64,000 nucleotides of DNA from assembly GCF_002217475.1 (NCBI RefSeq), contig NZ_MUHH01000021.1, forward strand, positions 41,677-105,676. The letters run 5' to 3'. Of this stretch, positions 62,901 through 64,000 are shown piece by piece (positions within the stretch are counted from its first letter, which is position 1; each line of letters starts with the position of its first letter). The position numbers were made by a program, and so were the translations under genes. The stretch comes from Flavobacterium tructae. Its GTDB lineage: Bacteria; Bacteroidota; Bacteroidia; Flavobacteriales; Flavobacteriaceae. The notes beneath the pieces are model-generated. The model saw only the letters and a list, made by a program, of their open reading frames with translations, did no database searches and was not told the DNA's origin.

Positions 62901-64000
62901 ACTGATGCGCTCCGTTGGATATTCAGGATCAATAGGCACATACGCTCCGCCCGCTTTTAAGATTCCAAGTATTCCTATGATCATCTCAAAAGAACGGTTG
63001 ATACACATTCCTACCATGACTTCCGGACCTACACCCTGCTCTTGTAAGTATCTGGAAAGCTGATTTGCTTTTTCGTTCAATACTTTATAGGTCATGTGTT
63101 TACCGTCTATAGTCAAAGCAACGGCGTCGGGAGTTTTTGCTGCTTTTTCTTCAAAAATCTCTACTATATTCTGATCTGCCGGATAATCTACTTCAGAGGC
63201 GTTGTAAGCTTTGGTAAGCACTTCGATTTCTGCTGCACCCAGCATATTGAAATCTCCTATTGTAGTAAACTGCTCTTCGGCCATTTGACACAAGGCTGTT
63301 CTGAAATGTTCGGTAATCATCTGAACAAAAGCGGCCTCCATTATCGAACTGTTGAATGTAAAATCGATCACCAGTCTGTCTTTCAGCATAGGCTGAATCG
63401 AAAGTAAATAGTTGTTGTTTTCTTTTACATTTACACTCTCTATTTCTAAAACCGGTTTCTGCTTGCTGTCACTGCTTTTAGACGGATAGTTGGTAAACGA
63501 TAATAAAGTATCAAAACAATCTCCTTTTATTTCGTTCCATTGCTGAATTTTATTAAGAGACGTATGTTGGAAATTCCTAGCCGTTACAGATGTTTTCTGA
63601 AGCATTGCCAGAAAATCAGTAATCGTTTGATTCTGATCTATTTTTGCTCTTAACGGAATGGTATTGATATACAATCCTACTTTGCTGTCGTAATTGAGTT
63701 CCGCCGGACGTCCGGAAACGGTAACACCGTACACAATATCTTTAAAACCAGTGTATTTTGATAATAAAATGGCCCAGACAGCCTGTGTTAAAGTATTAGG
63801 TGTAACATGCTGTGCTTTAGAAAAATCATTTATTTTTTGCGTTAATTCCGCATCAAAATCAATGGTAATACGCTCATATTTTCCTTTTCCTTTGTTACGT
63901 TCGTGTAATGCTTTACAGAAAGGCAGTAATGAAGGTTCGTTAAAATCCTGCATATAAGTCTGCCAGAATTCTTTTTCTTCAAAGGCGTCTATCGCTTTAA
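59982..64000 (-). CDS. NRPS, partial at right window edge: (C)-A(Thr-type)-PCP-C
   Basis: The reading frame is open to position 64000 (codons before the ATG at 63953 read KEFWQTY, typical C-domain text), so the gene continues beyond the window and 63953 is not the real start. Visible parts: the C-terminal lobe of a C domain, an A domain (YTSGTTGVPKG near 62705), PCP (FFEFGGHSLK, Ser near 61545), then a complete C domain (HHIIGDGVS near 60970), and the end. The A-code by eye is D-F-W-N-I-G-M-V-H-K, the classical Thr code. The terminal C domain has no A domain behind it; the next NRPS begins with a dead C domain and an Asn-type A domain, so the module is split between the two proteins. Confidence 0.92.
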   Translation of the reverse strand, partial: KAIDAFEEKEFWQTYMQDFNEPSLLPFCKALHERNKGKGKYERITIDFDAELTQKINDFSKAQHVTPNTLTQAVWAILLSKYTGFKDIVYGVTVSGRPAELNYDSKVGLYINTIPLRAKIDQNQTITDFLAMLQKTSVTARNFQHTSLNKIQQWNEIKGDCFDTLLSFTNYPSKSSDSKQKPVLEIESVNVKENNNYLLSIQPMLKDRLVIDFTFNSSIMEAAFVQMITEHFRTALCQMAEEQFTTIGDFNMLGAAEIEVLTKAYNASEVDYPADQNIVEIFEEKAAKTPDAVALTIDGKHMTYKVLNEKANQLSRYLQEQGVGPEVMVGMCINRSFEMIIGILGILKAGGAYVPIDPEYPTERISFILNDSKSNIVLVSTKSSETVKLDIPVQLVNLDHADTFLSAYETTNLELDLPLDNLAYVIYTSGTTGVPKGVMIEHGNVVRLFFTEKPLFDFDEKDVWCLFHSYSFDFSVWEIFGALLYGGRLVIVPELVAKDTEAFADLLAEQKVTVLNQTPSAFNALQEQVIDKKHPLKVRYVIFGGEALTPGVLKPWAAQYPDCALINMYGITETTVHVTFKEIGTREINLNVSDIGRPIPTMSCYILDENMELVPMGVAGELFVSGAGVSRGYLNRPELSKERFMTNPFNPGERLYKTGDVAKRLSSGDIEYLGRNDKQIKIRGFRIELGEVEAALNICPYANHATVIVHEDQFYSKELVAYVVLKDNYTLEDFKGYLLESLPKYMVPTLCIPLDEMPLTSNGKVNKKALPKLASQGTDASGYVAPRNTNEEQLVTIWKEILDRERIGVTDNFFEFGGHSLKLTRLITRYHKEYGIKLELRDLFVNKTIEEHCPLLFGAAAESNEIEKITPVAKQANYPLSSGQYRMWVLSQSGENNTSYNMPAQLTLEGYDIPLLKKAIDAVIERHETLRTIFKEGENAEVRQWIIAPSEIDFTIQEEDFRGEANIENAVADYILQDTLQPFNLAEGPLLRIALLQVSDQKHVFYYNMHHIIGDGVSINILKRDVLAFYNAFKNNTVPSLPVLSIQYKDFAVWQKQQLENNAFDQHKKYWLQTLSGDRGVLDFPSQKARPKVMTNNGQTLRTFLSDTVTRKFETYCKTKGGTLFTGVVAVWNILFYRYTNQKDISIGSPVMGRDHVDLENQIGLYFNNIVIRNQINPEDNFDQIFDKVKEAMFENMKHQMYPFDNLLDDLTIKGDTSRNPLYDIMISYHNTGAAENNKDLLLTQEETDQIVVQDQKGSKLDMLINVKEIGNHLYYNINYNTDLYNQSFIEILMNDFKYLLSQLLENRAERIDDIDFQKETKQILRSLNANKFKLVKK

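Noticed and set aside
30807..64000. Assignment to a named natural product (for example a pyoverdine-like siderophore)
   Set aside because: No siderophore-type chemistry (ornithine hydroxylase, chromophore module) is visible; only the exporter/acylase logic is shared.
1..64000. CRISPR array, prophage, insertion sequence or rRNA operon
   Set aside because: No regularly spaced repeats, transposase, integrase, phage structural genes or rRNA sequence were seen.

Overview
The window looks like chromosome of a Flavobacterium-type member of the Bacteroidota. It is AT-rich, several promoters fit the Bacteroidota TTTG / TAnnTTTG pattern, Shine-Dalgarno sites are mostly absent, and the housekeeping block (tpx, dgkA, ftsK, a lolA-like gene, an lptF/G permease gene, ribB) is in an order I recall from flavobacteria. 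The genus is inferred, not proven.

Layout. (1) 244-6498, plus strand: a compact set with a secreted GH10-like glycosidase, an AmpG-like transporter, three small genes and a NagZ-type glycoside hydrolase family 3 enzyme, suggesting cell-wall sugar recovery. (2) 6636-9041, plus: a peroxide and thiol defence set (2-Cys peroxiredoxin, thioredoxin, a small conserved protein, Tpx) with intergenic inverted repeats on both sides of the thioredoxin gene. (3) 9051-15598, plus: envelope, division and riboflavin genes. (4) 15698-16166: two identical tRNA-Ser(UGA) genes in a 171-bp near-perfect direct duplication that includes promoter and terminator. (5) 16320-30409, minus: an acetyltransferase, an orphan membrane sensor, a two-component system followed by a CzcCBA metal-efflux operon with a DUF190 gene inside it, a beta-lactamase-fold hydrolase, a DJ-1/NTF2 fusion with a separate NTF2-like paralogue, and an AraC regulator with a membrane domain.

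(6) 30807 to the right edge, minus: more than 33 kb of a hybrid NRPS-PKS gene cluster whose upstream end lies outside the window. Read in transcription order it encodes: an NRPS cut by the window edge (module with a Thr-type adenylation code, then an extra C domain); a clavaminate-synthase/AsnO/SyrP-like Fe(II)/2-oxoglutarate oxygenase; an NRPS with Asn-type and Tyr-type modules behind a degenerate C domain; a KS-AT-ACP PKS module; an NRPS with a TubC-like docking domain, a Phe-type module, an epimerase and a terminal C domain; a CmlA-like diiron beta-hydroxylase; an outer-membrane barrel; a type II thioesterase; a cyclic-peptide (PvdE/SyrD-type) ABC exporter; a PvdQ-like Ntn acylase; a small membrane protein; a 52-residue cysteine-containing ORF; an Sfp-type phosphopantetheinyl transferase; and a crotonyl-CoA carboxylase/reductase homologue.

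Working model (inference): an N-acylated peptide grows as ...Thr-Asn-Tyr-(C2 unit from an alkylmalonyl-CoA)-D-Phe. Asn and an aromatic residue (Phe or Tyr) may be beta-hydroxylated. The chain is released without a terminal thioesterase, exported, and trimmed by a periplasmic acylase. Adenylation codes were read by eye against the GrsA template and need software confirmation. I could not match the set to a named natural product.
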